Below are positions 21,845 to 31,940 of a stretch of DNA of 64,000 nt, one piece after another. The DNA is from Pseudo-nitzschia pungens (Eukaryota > Bacillariophyta > Bacillariophyceae > Bacillariales > Bacillariaceae). Positions within the stretch are counted from its first letter, which is position 1. Every line of letters begins with the position of its first letter. Under the pieces are notes generated by a model that worked only from the letters and a program-made list of their open reading frames with translations, ran no database searches and was not told the origin of the DNA. Both the position numbers and the translations under genes were made by a program. The stretch covers positions 3,774,501-3,838,500 of the forward strand of contig CM074760.1 of NCBI GenBank assembly GCA_037355855.1, written 5' to 3'.

Positions 21845-22836
21845 TCACTGAAGATTGGCATGACCTCCTTGCTTCTCATCATTTCTCATCGTGTTGATCA
21901 ACTTGGTAATTGTTACATCATACGGTACTGCCTTTGAATCCTCTGGATTGCTGTGTTACCATCATCTCCTCTGTGTGTCAGTTGATCCATACATCCCCAA
22001 ATAATCTTCCTCCTGCAGTATTTGAATCAACACTGACCTCTCTCCACCCGTGTGAATTCTCTTGCAGGTTTCCTTCCACCAATTCCATTGATGTAGTTGT
22101 CCCACAAGACATGGAGCCTTCCGGGAGTTGGATGGAGTGTTGCAGGTCTTTCTGTATCTGCCACACCTGGTCTTGTTGTTCTGACAGCAGCAACAAGAGC
22201 TCCAACACGCCGCGCTGGGGCAACAGCAATACCTTGAACAATTGAAGTCAGTGTTTGAACCATTTGCTTCAGCTCAGCAATCTCTGCCATTTGGTGATTC
22301 ATGATAGTTGCAACATTCAATTGAATAGTGGAGAGCTTGGCATAAATTGCGTTCCTCCACTGATGGCCCCCCATTGCTGCTCCAAGGGCTATCTCAGCTT
22401 CATATGCTGGGATCTCATCCAAACTGACTGCACCATTCATATTTGACGCCACCACTTTGATCTTTTGGATTGGATTATTGCCATCTTCCAACCGGTGCTC
22501 AAGCAGCTGATATCTTTGAACAATTTCAGCTCTCATAGCAGCAGGCACCATATCAGTGCAGTTGGCATCAAAACAAGCCCACGACAGTGGCTTTGCCAGG
22601 ATCTCAGCAATGCCATCACCAAATGTTTGCCAGATACCAGGTGTTACAACTGTAATAAGCTATTGAGGAGTGACCCCGCTGCCATCCTTCTCCCTGTATT
22701 TACAGATGCTTTGGTGACAGAGCTTCTGTGCAGCATTGATATCAGGCCAGTCAAGTTAGAGATCTGTGTAATTATTTTGCTGTCTCTTATTCTTCCATCG
22801 AGCCCGATAATTGATATTATCTTTTGGGGCACCACC
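21845..22836 (-). pseudogene. Crypton-like tyrosine recombinase copy 1, C-terminal half
   Basis: Continues, in the same frame, the fragment at 29060-30210 once the intervening LTR insertions are removed. From 22831 it reads GAPKDNINYRARWKNKRQQ, then LDWPDINAAQKLCHQSICKY, the tyrosine-region signature of Crypton recombinases. Next are ILAKPLSWACFD and MVPAAMRAEIVQRY. A C-terminal LHVLWDNYINGIGGRKPARE and FKYCRRKIIWGCMDQL block resembles the GCR1_C-type DNA-binding domain known from Cryptons. Stops inside: TAA at 22756-22758, TAG at 22660-22662, TGA at 22027-22029. One small indel near 21940 moves the last part (TITKLINTMRNDEKQGGH) to another frame, ending TGA at 21845. Confidence 0.7.
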
Positions 22837-23042
22837 TGTAACACTCTAGGGTAGAATTAGATGGAGTTGTACGCGATAGAGGTATTTTAATGATGAATGA
22901 TTAATAAATTGTGTTACAGAAGAGAATGGTTGAATACTTTACGAAATGGGAATGATTTCTTGAGTATGGAATGATGAATGAGTGATTGAACAATAATAAT
23001 GTTTGTTGGGCATAATATCAATAATCAGCGAGTCACGGGAAT
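22837..23042 (-). repeat. solo LTR, left part (Gypsy-2-like termini)
   Basis: Begins TGTAACACTCTAGGGTAGAATT, nearly the terminus of the Gypsy-2 LTR at 36784. It is preceded by CCACC (22832-22836), which recurs at 29060-29064 after the other part of the same LTR. The LTR is split by Gypsy-1, whose GGAAT duplication is its last five bases here. The interior differs from the Gypsy-2 LTR, so it is a related family. Confidence 0.75.
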
Positions 23043-23231
23043 TGCCGTACACCAAAATACAGTCACGAGTACATACGGGACTGGATTAAGGATAAGGATA
23101 AAAACAATCGGCGAGTCGACAGAATCGCTGATTCGGAGGGCTCTTAGAACTATAACAAATAGACTAACCAATAGAGCTCACAATTTGCATATCACTACTA
23201 TTCTAATCACTAGTAGACCCGGGGTATGGCA
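23043..23231 (+). repeat. Gypsy-1 5' LTR
   Basis: 189-bp LTR, TGCCG...TGGCA, paired with 28702-28890. Confidence 0.9.
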
Positions 23232-23980
23232 TGATTTTAAAATCAAGCTGAGCGCTGATGACCACGAGCAGAAAAGGGACTGATCGAGCGAAAAGGACCG
23301 ACGAGACCGAAAGACTGCCAAAAATGGAGGCGCAGAGAAGCAAAACAGGGAGAAGGATATCCGGTGTCTGCAGCACCAGGAAGACCAACCCCAGCAACTG
23401 TTAGTGCCATTAGATGGAACAACAGCAGCAACAGAGACACCTAAGTACCCAAACAGGACCATGGTCGACAACAGGAAATAATCGAAAAATTCGAAAATAC
23501 ACACTGAAAAAGTGACACATAATTCAACGAGTGGACTAATTGGACCAACTCTGAGTGGATGGACAGACCGTAAAGGGTATGCCAACCAAAACCGTAATAT
23601 ACGGATATCCGGAAAGGTATATAACAAATACCTAAACACCACTAACCCCACGGGAAACGGGAAGTGGGACCGGCCCGGTGACGGCTTAATAGGGAAGCAA
23701 CGCCGGAGAACCACGGGAATCGAATCCCACGAAATAGAAACAGAAACAACTCCGGGGAACCACAGGATTCCCGTGAACTAAAGAGAGAAACAACTCCCAC
23801 CACTGGACAAACCAGGGGGGAAATCAGTTATAACACGAGTTATCGCAAGAGCAGTGGAAATCCAGCAAGAAAAACTGGAGGAACTGAGCAATCACTTTTT
23901 GCTCAATTTCAACACAAACAGCAAAGATAACAGAAATAGTGTAACTAAATTAAACCTAATAGAAAACTGATTAACCCACC
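23232..23980 (+). other. Gypsy-1 long leader
   Basis: About 750 bases between the 5' LTR and gag, with no long convincing frame on the plus strand. It is unusually long compared with the 135-base leader of Gypsy-2, and probably holds the packaging and priming signals. Confidence 0.4.
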
Positions 23981-25416
23981 ATGGCGACCAAGGGAACCAA
24001 ACTGAAGCCCTTTAACATCACACGGGAGGACTGGCCGGAAGACGCCACCACCGTAAAGATGAATGTAGACAGCGAGCAGGGTGGAATCGCATTCAGCGAC
24101 TACCTGAAAGTTCTCAATGGTACTGAAAGACCAGAACTCTTCCTCATCTGGAAGAGAGACTTTGACCAGAAAATTGCTGGCAATGACAAACTCCACGGAG
24201 ACCAGAAACTGGACGTCCTACAGAGAATCCTCTCTGGGGAAGCGCTAGCGCTTGTCCAGCGGACGCTCACTCGGACCTACTTGGCCGAACCGACCCACAA
24301 GGTCCACCACACCAGACGCGTACAGAAAAAGATCCAGGAAATCGAGAAACGGGACCAAGCAAACATCCTATTATCAATGGGGCAAGACGCCACCGAAACT
24401 CCCACGGGAGCCTCCAAGGAGAAGGCAAAGGAGAAATCTCCAAACGCCGACAAAACCGACACAGCTACGGCGAGATCGGACAAAGAACCGGAGGCCGACA
24501 ACCTCGACTCTCCAATCCCAAAGAAAAGGGTAGCGAGCGCCCTCACTGAGTACTACCGATCCCAGGAGTACAGGAAGGATGTCATGGAGGAATGCATGCA
24601 TGTCCTCAAGCTCAAAATCTTTGGCAACGACCAAAACGGCAAACGCTCGTACATCGTCCTCCGCAGATTCATGCAAGGAATGCGAGTGGAACTCAAATAT
24701 GGCATCAGAGCCTGGGCCAATCGAATGGCCGAACTACAAAGCTATCTCCCAGAATGTCTCTGGGAATGTGGCAGTGACCAAATGGAAACACCAACCAGTT
24801 TCACACAAGGCGAATTGAAGGAAATATTGGATTCCAACATGACCCACTCCCAACGCGAAAAGTTGGAACACATTGGAGGGACCTCTACACCCAATCCTTT
24901 AACACCACTATCGACAAGCTCGAAAATTTGGAAACCACCATCCGGAAGGAGGCAATACTCCAACAACGCATCACCGACCTCGAAAAGAAGAATGGCGTCG
25001 CCAAGAAGACTCCCAAGGCCGCCTCTGGGGGAGGAAACCACCACGGGAAGTCCCCTGGCAAAAAGAAGCGACCTGTGGAAGGCAGCAACAAGCAGCTATG
25101 CAAGACCTGTGGCAAGGTCCATGCCGGCAAATGCTGGAAACTAACCGGTGGCCCCTCCAAGAAGGGAAAGTTCGACCGGGAAACCATCAACTTGCTCAAG
25201 GAGCATTTTGTGGCGAAAGAAGACTCAGATTCTGAGCAGTACTCCAAACCCCACTGGGGAAGGAACCTATCGAACCACGAGTACTCTTATGTGCTGGCCA
25301 CGGCCCAAGCTGACCACAAAGTTTCTGATGACGAGATCGATATCTCCGAACGGGAACTCAAAGAGTACAGAAGAAAGTACAGAAAGACCTTTAAGAAGAA
25401 AGGATCCCACAACTGA
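23981..25416 (+). pseudogene. Gypsy-1 gag with a frameshift
   Basis: The particle protein frame starts at ATG 23981 (MATKGTKLKPFNITREDW). It runs through a capsid-like part ending THSQREKLEHI near 24877, then the coding sense moves to the -1 frame (WRDLYTQSFNTTIDKLENLE), continuing to 25416. The second part has a predicted coiled coil and a compact zinc knuckle (CKTCGKVHAGKC, C-x2-C-x3-H-x3-C) with a basic linker. Without the shift the first frame runs on to 25144 with no recognisable content. A base loss is the simplest reading; programmed slippage is possible but no slippery heptamer is evident. The gag stop TGA (25414-25416) is followed at once by the pol ATG in the same frame. Confidence 0.8.
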
Positions 25417-28400
25417 ATGGCTGATACCATCCACACCGGACCCCGCATTATCAATAGATTTGCGGACGTTTGTGTGGAGGTACTGGACCACAAGGGAAGG
25501 GGGAGGATGCTCCGGGGCCTACTAGACTCTGGTTGCTCCAAATCCATTGTACTACAACGATTTGTCGACCGAAGTCAACTAACGAACCGAGACCAAAGAT
25601 CTGTCACCTACAACACGTATGGAGGCAAGTTCAGAACCAAGTCTGCGGCTTCAGTGGGACTAAGGTTGATAGAATTTTCAAACTCCAAGACCATCAAGTG
25701 GACCTTCCAAGTGGATGAATATCATCACCACGAGGAAGTACCCTATGACATGATCATAGGATCCGACCTAATGGCACAACTGGGACTGGATATAAAATAC
25801 AGCTCCCGAACAATAGAATGGCAGGGTGACTCCATTCCCATGAAGGGGATGGGGGAGCTTGCGGACCCGGACAAATGTGAGGCAGTATTCTTTGCCAACA
25901 CACAAAGTCCAATCCTCCAGCAAGAGGAAGAAAGACAAGCCAAAATCTTGGACGCAGACTACTCCAAAGTCGATATAGACGCTATGGTCAATGACCTGGA
26001 GATTACTGCGGAATCCAAGGAAGCCTTAAAGAAAACTCTGAAGAAATTCCCGACACTCTTTGGAGGAGGTCTGGGACTACTGAAGAATATAGAACCGGTA
26101 TCCATTGAACTCCAACCAGGGGTCAAACCGGTCCGACAGCGGTACTATTCTGTACCCCATGCTTTTGAACAAGCACTTCGCAAGGAGATCACTAGACTCT
26201 GCGATATTGGAGTCCTGGAGAAACTCCCCCACGACGATGATTCACCATGGGCATCCCCTACCTTCTGTCAACCCAAAAAGACAGGGGACATTCGGGTCCT
26301 CACGGACTTCCGGAAAATGAATGCAGCTATCCAAAGGAAGCCTTTCCCACTACCACGCATAGGGGAAACAATCCAGAGGCTGCAGAAATTCAAGTCCCCT
26401 ACGGCACTGGACTTATCCCAAGGATATTATACCATCCCCATTTGCAAGGAGAGCCAAAAGATTTGCTCTACCATCTTACCGTGGGGAAAGTATGCCTACA
26501 AGAGGCTGGCAATGGGGATTGCTTGCGCTCCGGATATCTTCCAATCAGTCATGATGAATCTCCTAGGGGACCTGGACTATGTCCTGGTCTACATAGATGA
26601 CATCTTGATCATCCAACGAGAGGGAGAATCCGAACAGGATCACCTCAACAAAATTGATACAGTCCTACAAAGACTGGATGACGCCGGCTTTCGAGCCAAC
26701 CTCCGGAAATCCTTCTTCATGCAAAAAGAAGTGGAATATCTGGGTTTTCTACTAACAACAGAAGGCATTCAGCCCCAGCCAAAGAAACTGGAGGCGATGA
26801 AGCGCCTGGAAGCCCCAAAGAACACCAAGCAACTCAAGATGTTCCTTGGAATGGTCAACTTCTACCGGGACATGTGGAAGCGACGCTCCCACATCCTAGC
26901 CCCTCTAAACAAACTAGCAGGGAAAAAGGGCAAAATGAACTGGTACTGGGGACCAGCAGAGCAGAAAGCTTTCATGGAGGCAAAGAGAATGCTCGCGGAT
27001 GAAGCAAAGCTTGCATTCCCGGACTTTACGAAACCATTTCATCTCTACTCAGACGCCAGTGACAGGCAACTGGGAGCAACTGTATGCCAAGATGGCAAAC
27101 CACTTGGTTTCTATACGAGGAAACTGAACTCAGCGCAGCTCAACTACACTGTAGGGGAAAAGGAACTCCTCGGAATAGTGGAAGGGCTCAAAGCGTTTGA
27201 AGGAATCCTACGAGGACAAGACGTGATTATTCACACGGATCATCTGAATCTACTGTATCAGCAGATGCCCACCCAAAGGATGGTACGATGGAGACTCCTT
27301 ATGGAGGAGTTCCACCCAGTGGTCAAGCACGTTGCCGGCAAAGACAACGATGCAGCCGACGCACTATCTCGGTTGGATATCACTGACAATCCAGCGGACA
27401 CAGTGGAGTGGTTACCACCAAACAAGCCCCTCACCTACGCGGATGAGGAGGAACACCTCCGGCAACTCCTATTCCCACTTGGAGAAGAACCGCCGGAAGA
27501 ATTCCAGGGCAATAGTGCATTCCCACTTGCCCCAGACATGATTCAGTTCTACCAACAACAGGACACAGGAATCGTGAGTGCTCTGGAAAAAGACAATCGG
27601 CTGACCACCAAAATGGTGGAAGGTTACAGTCTAATCCACAAAGAAGGGAAAATTCTGATCCCGGATAAACTCAAAACTAGAGTTATGGAATGGTACCACA
27701 GCATGTTGGTCCATCCCGGGGAAAAGAGAATGGAACAGAGCATACGCTCAGTGTTCACCTGGAAAGGCCTACGAAAGGACGTCCAGGACCTCTGTAAACA
27801 CTGCCACACGTGCCAGATGTTCAAAAAGAGTGGCCGGAAGAAGTATGGACTACTACCGGAGAAAGCAGTTGAAGTCACCAAATGGCAGAGGGTCAATGTG
27901 GACCTCTGGGGACCGGCAACTGTCCACAATAAAAATGGTAAAGACTACCACATCCATGTTCTCACCATGGTGGACCCAGTGACCGGATGGTTTGAATTGG
28001 CCCATCTGAAGGACTCGCCAAACGCAGCAGAAACTCAACGATTGTTGGACAGTACCTGGCTGGCAAGGTATCTGCGCCCAAAGGAAATTGGCTTTGACAG
28101 CGGGAGTGAGTTCAAAGCAGAGTTCCAAGAGCTCTGTGATAACATGGGGATGAAAAGAAAGCCTAGTGGCGCGTGGAACCCACAATCCAACTCAGTGCTG
28201 GAGAGAATCCACCAGGTCTTGAAGGACTGCCTATTGTCCTTTAACTTGGAACAAAGAGACCTCCACGAGAAGGATCCTTTTGAGGAGTTCACTACCAAGG
28301 CAGCGTATGCTATCAGAAGCGCCATCCACACCACCCTGGGAGACTCCCCAGCGCAATTGGTGTTTGGAAGGGACATGTTTATGCCCGTGAACTTCCCAGT

Positions 28401-28683
28401 GGATTGGGAGGCAATCCAAGCAAGGAAACAAAAGAGTATCCACAAGAGCAACATCAGGGAGAATCGGAAGAGGATCCCCCACATCTACAAGGAAGGAGAC
28501 TATGTCACTCTGGAAAGGAAGGGCATTATTCCAAAACTATCCTTCCCACGGCAAGGGCCTTACAAGGTGCTCAAGGTCCATGACAATGGAACTGTGACTA
28601 TTGAAACTGCTCCCTTTGTAACCGACCGGGTTAATATGAGGAGAGTCCATCCCTATTATTGCAGGGATCCCATTAAATCGTAA
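25417..28683 (+). CDS. Gypsy-1 pol (protease-RT-RNase H-integrase)
   Basis: 1088 residues, intact. The aspartic protease has LLDSGCSKSIV (near 37-47). RT has LTDFRKMNAAI, SQGYYTIPI and VYIDDILII (near 392). RNase H has LYSDASDRQLGA, GEKELLGIVEGL and HTDHLNLLY. Integrase has an HHCC-type zinc region (HPGEKRM ... CKHCHTCQ), then the triad in NVDLWGP (near 828), FDSGSEF and SVLERIHQ. The C-terminus is SH3-like (YKEGDYVTLERKG, GPYKVLKVHDNGTV); no chromodomain seen. It begins directly after the gag TGA in the same frame, so it could be made by UGA readthrough or by restart at the UGAAUG junction. Confidence 0.95.
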   Translation: MADTIHTGPRIINRFADVCVEVLDHKGRGRMLRGLLDSGCSKSIVLQRFVDRSQLTNRDQRSVTYNTYGGKFRTKSAASVGLRLIEFSNSKTIKWTFQVDEYHHHEEVPYDMIIGSDLMAQLGLDIKYSSRTIEWQGDSIPMKGMGELADPDKCEAVFFANTQSPILQQEEERQAKILDADYSKVDIDAMVNDLEITAESKEALKKTLKKFPTLFGGGLGLLKNIEPVSIELQPGVKPVRQRYYSVPHAFEQALRKEITRLCDIGVLEKLPHDDDSPWASPTFCQPKKTGDIRVLTDFRKMNAAIQRKPFPLPRIGETIQRLQKFKSPTALDLSQGYYTIPICKESQKICSTILPWGKYAYKRLAMGIACAPDIFQSVMMNLLGDLDYVLVYIDDILIIQREGESEQDHLNKIDTVLQRLDDAGFRANLRKSFFMQKEVEYLGFLLTTEGIQPQPKKLEAMKRLEAPKNTKQLKMFLGMVNFYRDMWKRRSHILAPLNKLAGKKGKMNWYWGPAEQKAFMEAKRMLADEAKLAFPDFTKPFHLYSDASDRQLGATVCQDGKPLGFYTRKLNSAQLNYTVGEKELLGIVEGLKAFEGILRGQDVIIHTDHLNLLYQQMPTQRMVRWRLLMEEFHPVVKHVAGKDNDAADALSRLDITDNPADTVEWLPPNKPLTYADEEEHLRQLLFPLGEEPPEEFQGNSAFPLAPDMIQFYQQQDTGIVSALEKDNRLTTKMVEGYSLIHKEGKILIPDKLKTRVMEWYHSMLVHPGEKRMEQSIRSVFTWKGLRKDVQDLCKHCHTCQMFKKSGRKKYGLLPEKAVEVTKWQRVNVDLWGPATVHNKNGKDYHIHVLTMVDPVTGWFELAHLKDSPNAAETQRLLDSTWLARYLRPKEIGFDSGSEFKAEFQELCDNMGMKRKPSGAWNPQSNSVLERIHQVLKDCLLSFNLEQRDLHEKDPFEEFTTKAAYAIRSAIHTTLGDSPAQLVFGRDMFMPVNFPVDWEAIQARKQKSIHKSNIRENRKRIPHIYKEGDYVTLERKGIIPKLSFPRQGPYKVLKVHDNGTVTIETAPFVTDRVNMRRVHPYYCRDPIKS

Positions 28684-28701
28684 CAGTCCCATGGAGGAGT
28701 A

Positions 28702-28890
28702 TGCCGTACACCAAAATACAGTCACGAGTACATACATAACTGGATTAAGGATAAGGATAAAAACAATCGGCGAGTCGACAGAATCGCTGATTCGGAGGGC
28801 TCTTAGAACTATAACAAATAGACTAACCAATAGAGCTCACAATTTGCATATCACTACTATTCTAATCACTAGTAGACCCGGGGTATGGCA
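28702..28890 (+). repeat. Gypsy-1 3' LTR
   Basis: 189-bp LTR, three visible mismatches to the 5' copy. Confidence 0.9.
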
Positions 28891-29059
28891 GGAATCTTTG
28901 TTTATCTTGATATTTGAGTATCCAATCAGTATCCGTTGTATGTGTGTATATATACCATATATATTGGAGTACATGCGGGATTCAATAATCATTTAGAGCC
29001 TTTCGTAGTAAAGCTACGCCATAGAGCCTTTCATAGTAAAGCTACGCCAGCATGTTACA
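28891..29059 (-). repeat. solo LTR, right part
   Basis: Remainder of the LTR begun at 22837, starting with the second GGAAT copy and ending AGCATGTTACA like the Gypsy-2 LTR. It contains a direct repeat of about 28 bases (AGAGCCTTTCRTAGTAAAGCTACGCC at 28996 and 29023). No internal Gypsy sequence adjoins it, so it reads as a recombined solo LTR. Confidence 0.75.
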
Positions 29060-30210
29060 CCACCTTGTCGCGCCATTGTAGTAGCAAGCTTCCAAAGGGA
29101 GTGACTTTGGAGCCTATCATTGCCTAGTTTTGTAAACATTTCACTATCAAACACTGCTTTCAAAGCCTTTTGATATGCTTCCTTTGCTTTCTCTGCCTCC
29201 TTGTTCTGCACTTCTGTAGGACTGGTTGGGTCTGTAATACCATCGGCAAACAACCACTGACTAGTAGCTCCACCCTCTATCTGACTGAGCCACACTTCCA
29301 GATAGATTGCAAGAGCATTCAGCACACAGTACTTGAGATCCATTGCCCCAAGCAGATACTGCTTTGGGCAGTCTGCCTCCTCTAATACATTCTTTGACCA
29401 TCTCATTTGAGTAGTCAGATACTCCGGGAATCCCATGCTCTGCTCCAAGTTGTTCTTCCTGATGTGCGCCAGATCGTCTCCTCTTCCAATCATATGTATC
29501 TGGAACTTCACTGATGCAGAGTGCCTTAGATTGACAGCGCTGTGGCCTTGTAACAGATCAACAAGTTGCAGATACTCTCCCTTTGCAAGCAGCCGGTCAG
29601 CTTGTGTTTCTTTGCGTAGTTTGTGCATCTCCTTCACCCTCACTGCTCCAATAAGAGAATGCATTTGGTCTGATTTGGTTGGATTTCCACTTTCTTTGAA
29701 ATCATCCCATTCAGATTTGCTGACACTCTTGTTAAAAAAGTAGCTCAGTGCCTTCTTGTAGTATTGCAGCATACTTGATCTTCCAAGTGTAGGATTGTCA
29801 TCAACACTGGGATCTGTCTTTCCATAGACCTTCTTGCACATTCACTTGTAGATATCATCTGGTCTAACTACGTTGAGCTCAACTCTTGTAAAGACTCAAT
29901 TTGATGCGTATTGAGTGTTGTTCCAGTGTCCCATAAAGTCCAGGAGGATTCGATGATACCGGTATACTTGAGTTGGTGCATTGATGTCGTTTGGCAGAAC
30001 TGGTCATCCTTGGTCCAGATTTGATGGTGGAGGTGGTGGAGAAGCAGGTGGAGAACCCCAGGGTGTATTCTGTGCCTCCTCCTCTTCATCAGAGAAATCT
30101 GGTTGGGGGAACTCTGTTGGTGGGGAGGTGGGCTGAGGAGGATTTCTTTGGAGTGTCGACGGGAGTAAAATTTCATTCCTTTCTATCTCTCTCAAAGATG
30201 CATGTGGCAT
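29060..30210 (-). pseudogene. Crypton-like tyrosine recombinase copy 1, N-terminal half
   Basis: A single frame from 30210 to 29060, broken only by three TGA codons (30004-30006, 29896-29898, 29842-29844). It starts with a Pro/Glu-rich segment, then PNDINAPTQVYRYHRILLDF, YYKKALSYFF, KFQIHMIGRGDD (the conserved first-arginine region of Crypton recombinases), QMRWSKNVLEE, LNALAIYLEVWL and LQSHSLWKLATTMARQGG. In the last motif the family's H-S-x-R-K has W for R, so the catalytic second arginine appears lost. Alignment to copy 2 (32080-36180) shows the stop at 29842 replaces a Trp codon. The gene is interrupted at 29059 by an LTR. The family call rests on remembered motifs. Confidence 0.7.
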
Positions 30211-31019
30211 GTTGTTGCTTTTGTTGCATTCCAGTGTTAATATATTTCAACACATTTGGCAATGAGCTGTGGAGGTGTAATGCAACACGTACCATGCTTT
30301 TTTGTTCTAAAAACAGTCCCTGACCTTCAAAACCAGAGGGTGCTAGAGAGGGGAAAAATTCCTGGTACACTGTTGCACAGTAATGTTATGTCTGCAACGC
30401 ATGTTGCATTTTCAGAATACCAGTACCGTATACCTAAAATGCAAACGTAGTTGCATGTGCTACGCCCTCATGCAACTTGTACTACATAGTACGTATACAT
30501 AGGTACGTCCCTAAGTATGTCTGATCTAGTCACGTAATGGAACGTTTTTTGGCCTCTAAGAGTACAGTATCAGTTGCTCTCTAGACCCATATAACATTGC
30601 TGAAACCATTGTTTTTTGCTCCGTATTTTAACACAAGGTGGGCAACCTTCTGTTGCATTTCTAAATTGAGGATGCTTGTCTATCGCAGAAATTTCTGTCA
30701 AACGCCTCTCTGGACCTTCCGGAACTGTATATATTTTCGCGCGAATCGCGCAATTTTTTGAGTCAAACTTGTCAACTCACATCCCCCTTTTGGAACACAA
30801 TTTGGGGGGATAAACTCACACTTTTTTCTCGCACTTTTTTCGAGACCAAAAAGTGCAAGTTTTCACGGGACTAAAAAACACGTTCTTTTTCAACTCGCAT
30901 TAAATGCGAGTTTGGTTCAACGGACAAAAAAAGTGCGAGTTTTCTTTGCAAAAATTTTTAAGAGAGGCGCAACGACGACGGAGTCGATTTGCTAACAGAG
31001 GTCCTTTTAATTAAAATTA
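30211..31019. other. non-coding region between two divergent Crypton-like genes
   Basis: AT-rich DNA upstream of both divergent recombinase genes. From about 30770 it carries repeated AAAGTGCGAGTTTT / ACTCGCATT words, including the palindrome ACTCGCATTAAATGCGAGT near 30894-30912. These words recur in mirror orientation at 31730-31925. At 30979-31000 GGAGTCGATTTGCTAACAGAGG is the inverted partner of CCTCTCTTAGCAAATCGACTCC at 31487-31508. Confidence 0.5.
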
Positions 31020-31462
31020 TGCTTGCTGTCCCCCCCTGTATTATCGACGCGTTGCTGCTGCTTGCTGCTTGCTGTCCCCCCCCCCCTGTATTATCGACGC
31101 GTTGCTGCTGCTTGCTGCTTGCTGTCCCCCCCCCTGTATTATCGACGCGTTGCTGCTGCTTGCTGCTTGCTGCTTGCTGTCCCCCCCCCTGTATTATCGA
31201 CGCGTTGCTGCTTGATGCTTGCTGTCCCCCCCCCCTGTATTATCGATGTGTTGCTGCTTGCTGCTTGCTGCTTGCTGTCCCCCCCTGTATTATCGACGCG
31301 TTGCTGCTTCTTGCTGCTTGCTGTCCCCCCCCCCTGTATTATCGACGCGTTGCTGCTTGCTGCTTGCTGTCCCCCCCCCTGTATTATCGACGCGTTGCTG
31401 CTTGCTGCTTGCTGCTTGCTGCTTGCTGCTTGCTGTCCCCCCCTCTTGTATTATCGACGCGT
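31019..31462 (+). repeat. minisatellite array 1 (GTATTATCGACGCGTTGCTGC units)
   Basis: About ten units of a 40-60 bp repeat: a C-run, then CTGTATTATCGACGCGTTGC, then two to five TGCTTGC blocks and TGTCC. Length varies by the number of TGCTTGC blocks and of Cs. It is read through in more than one frame, giving long Cys/Leu-rich open frames that I regard as spurious. The same unit forms array 2 at 53595-55003 in the opposite orientation. Confidence 0.9.
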
Positions 31463-31680
31463 TGCTGCTTGCGACTCCGCCGTTGCCCCTCTCTTAGCAA
31501 ATCGACTCCCGCGTCGTTGCCCCTCTCTTAGCAAATCGACTCCGTCATTTTGCCTCTATCAACAAATCGACTCCGTCGTTTTGCCTCTATTAGCAAATCG
31601 ACTCCCGCGTCGTTGCGCCTCTATTTTAACAAATCGACTCCGCTGTTGCGCCTCTATTTTTTTTAAAAAAACAAATCGAC
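31463..31680 (+). repeat. short tandem repeat, CAAATCGACTCC units
   Basis: Six or so units of 31-38 bp, each ending in CAAATCGACTCC and starting GTCGTTGCCCCTCT or GTCGTTTTGCCTCT, directly after array 1. Confidence 0.75.
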
Positions 31681-31940
31681 TACGAGTTTTTGGTTGAAAT
31701 TTTTGTTGAAAACACTCATTTTCCAAAGAAAACTCGCATTTTTTAAATAAAACTCGCATTTTTTAACGAAAACTCGCATTTTAGTGCTGAAAACTCGCAT
31801 TTTTCTGCTGAAAACTCGCATTTATTGCTGTATATACATGTTTTTTTTCTAGAGCAAAAATGCGAGTTTTTTAGACCCATGAAAATCCGCACTTTTTTTG
31901 ATCCCAAAAAATGCGAGTTTCTTTGGGGGAGATAATTAAT
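31681..31940. repeat. AAAACTCGCATTTT repeats
   Basis: At least six spaced copies of AAACTCGCATTT followed by AATGCGAGTTT copies, mirroring those at 30830-30940. With them this forms an inverted frame around array 1. Confidence 0.65.

Larger units (their letters stand above)
23043..28890 (+). mobile_element. Gypsy-1 LTR retrotransposon
   Basis: LTRs of 189 bp (23043-23231 and 28702-28890) begin TGCCGTAC and end GGTATGGCA, flanked by the 5-bp duplication GGAAT (23038-23042, 28891-28895). The LTRs differ visibly only at three adjacent bases (GGG versus ATA, in CATACNNNACTGG). Order inside is gag, protease, RT, RNase H, integrase, that is Ty3/Gypsy order. A short purine stretch (ATGGAGGAG) precedes the 3' LTR. 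No standard tRNA primer site (TGG start) follows the 5' LTR. A frameshift in gag suggests this copy is not fully functional. Confidence 0.93.

Noticed and set aside
22837..29059. A full-length Gypsy-2-like element around Gypsy-1
   Set aside because: Only one LTR's worth of sequence flanks Gypsy-1 and no second set of gag-pol frames is present, so it is a solo LTR.
29842..29844. UGA reassigned to Trp in this genome
   Set aside because: NAT9 and the Copia polyprotein end in UGA at sensible places, and copy 1 also has UAA and UAG stops, so decay explains it better.
31019..31462. Array 1 as a CRISPR array
   Set aside because: No constant repeat plus unique spacer pattern; the between-repeat parts are C-runs and TGCTTGC blocks, and the context is eukaryotic.
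31023..31697. Long Cys/Leu-rich open frames over array 1
   Set aside because: They are open in several frames at once because the repeat unit lacks stops; no unique sequence or domain supports a protein.
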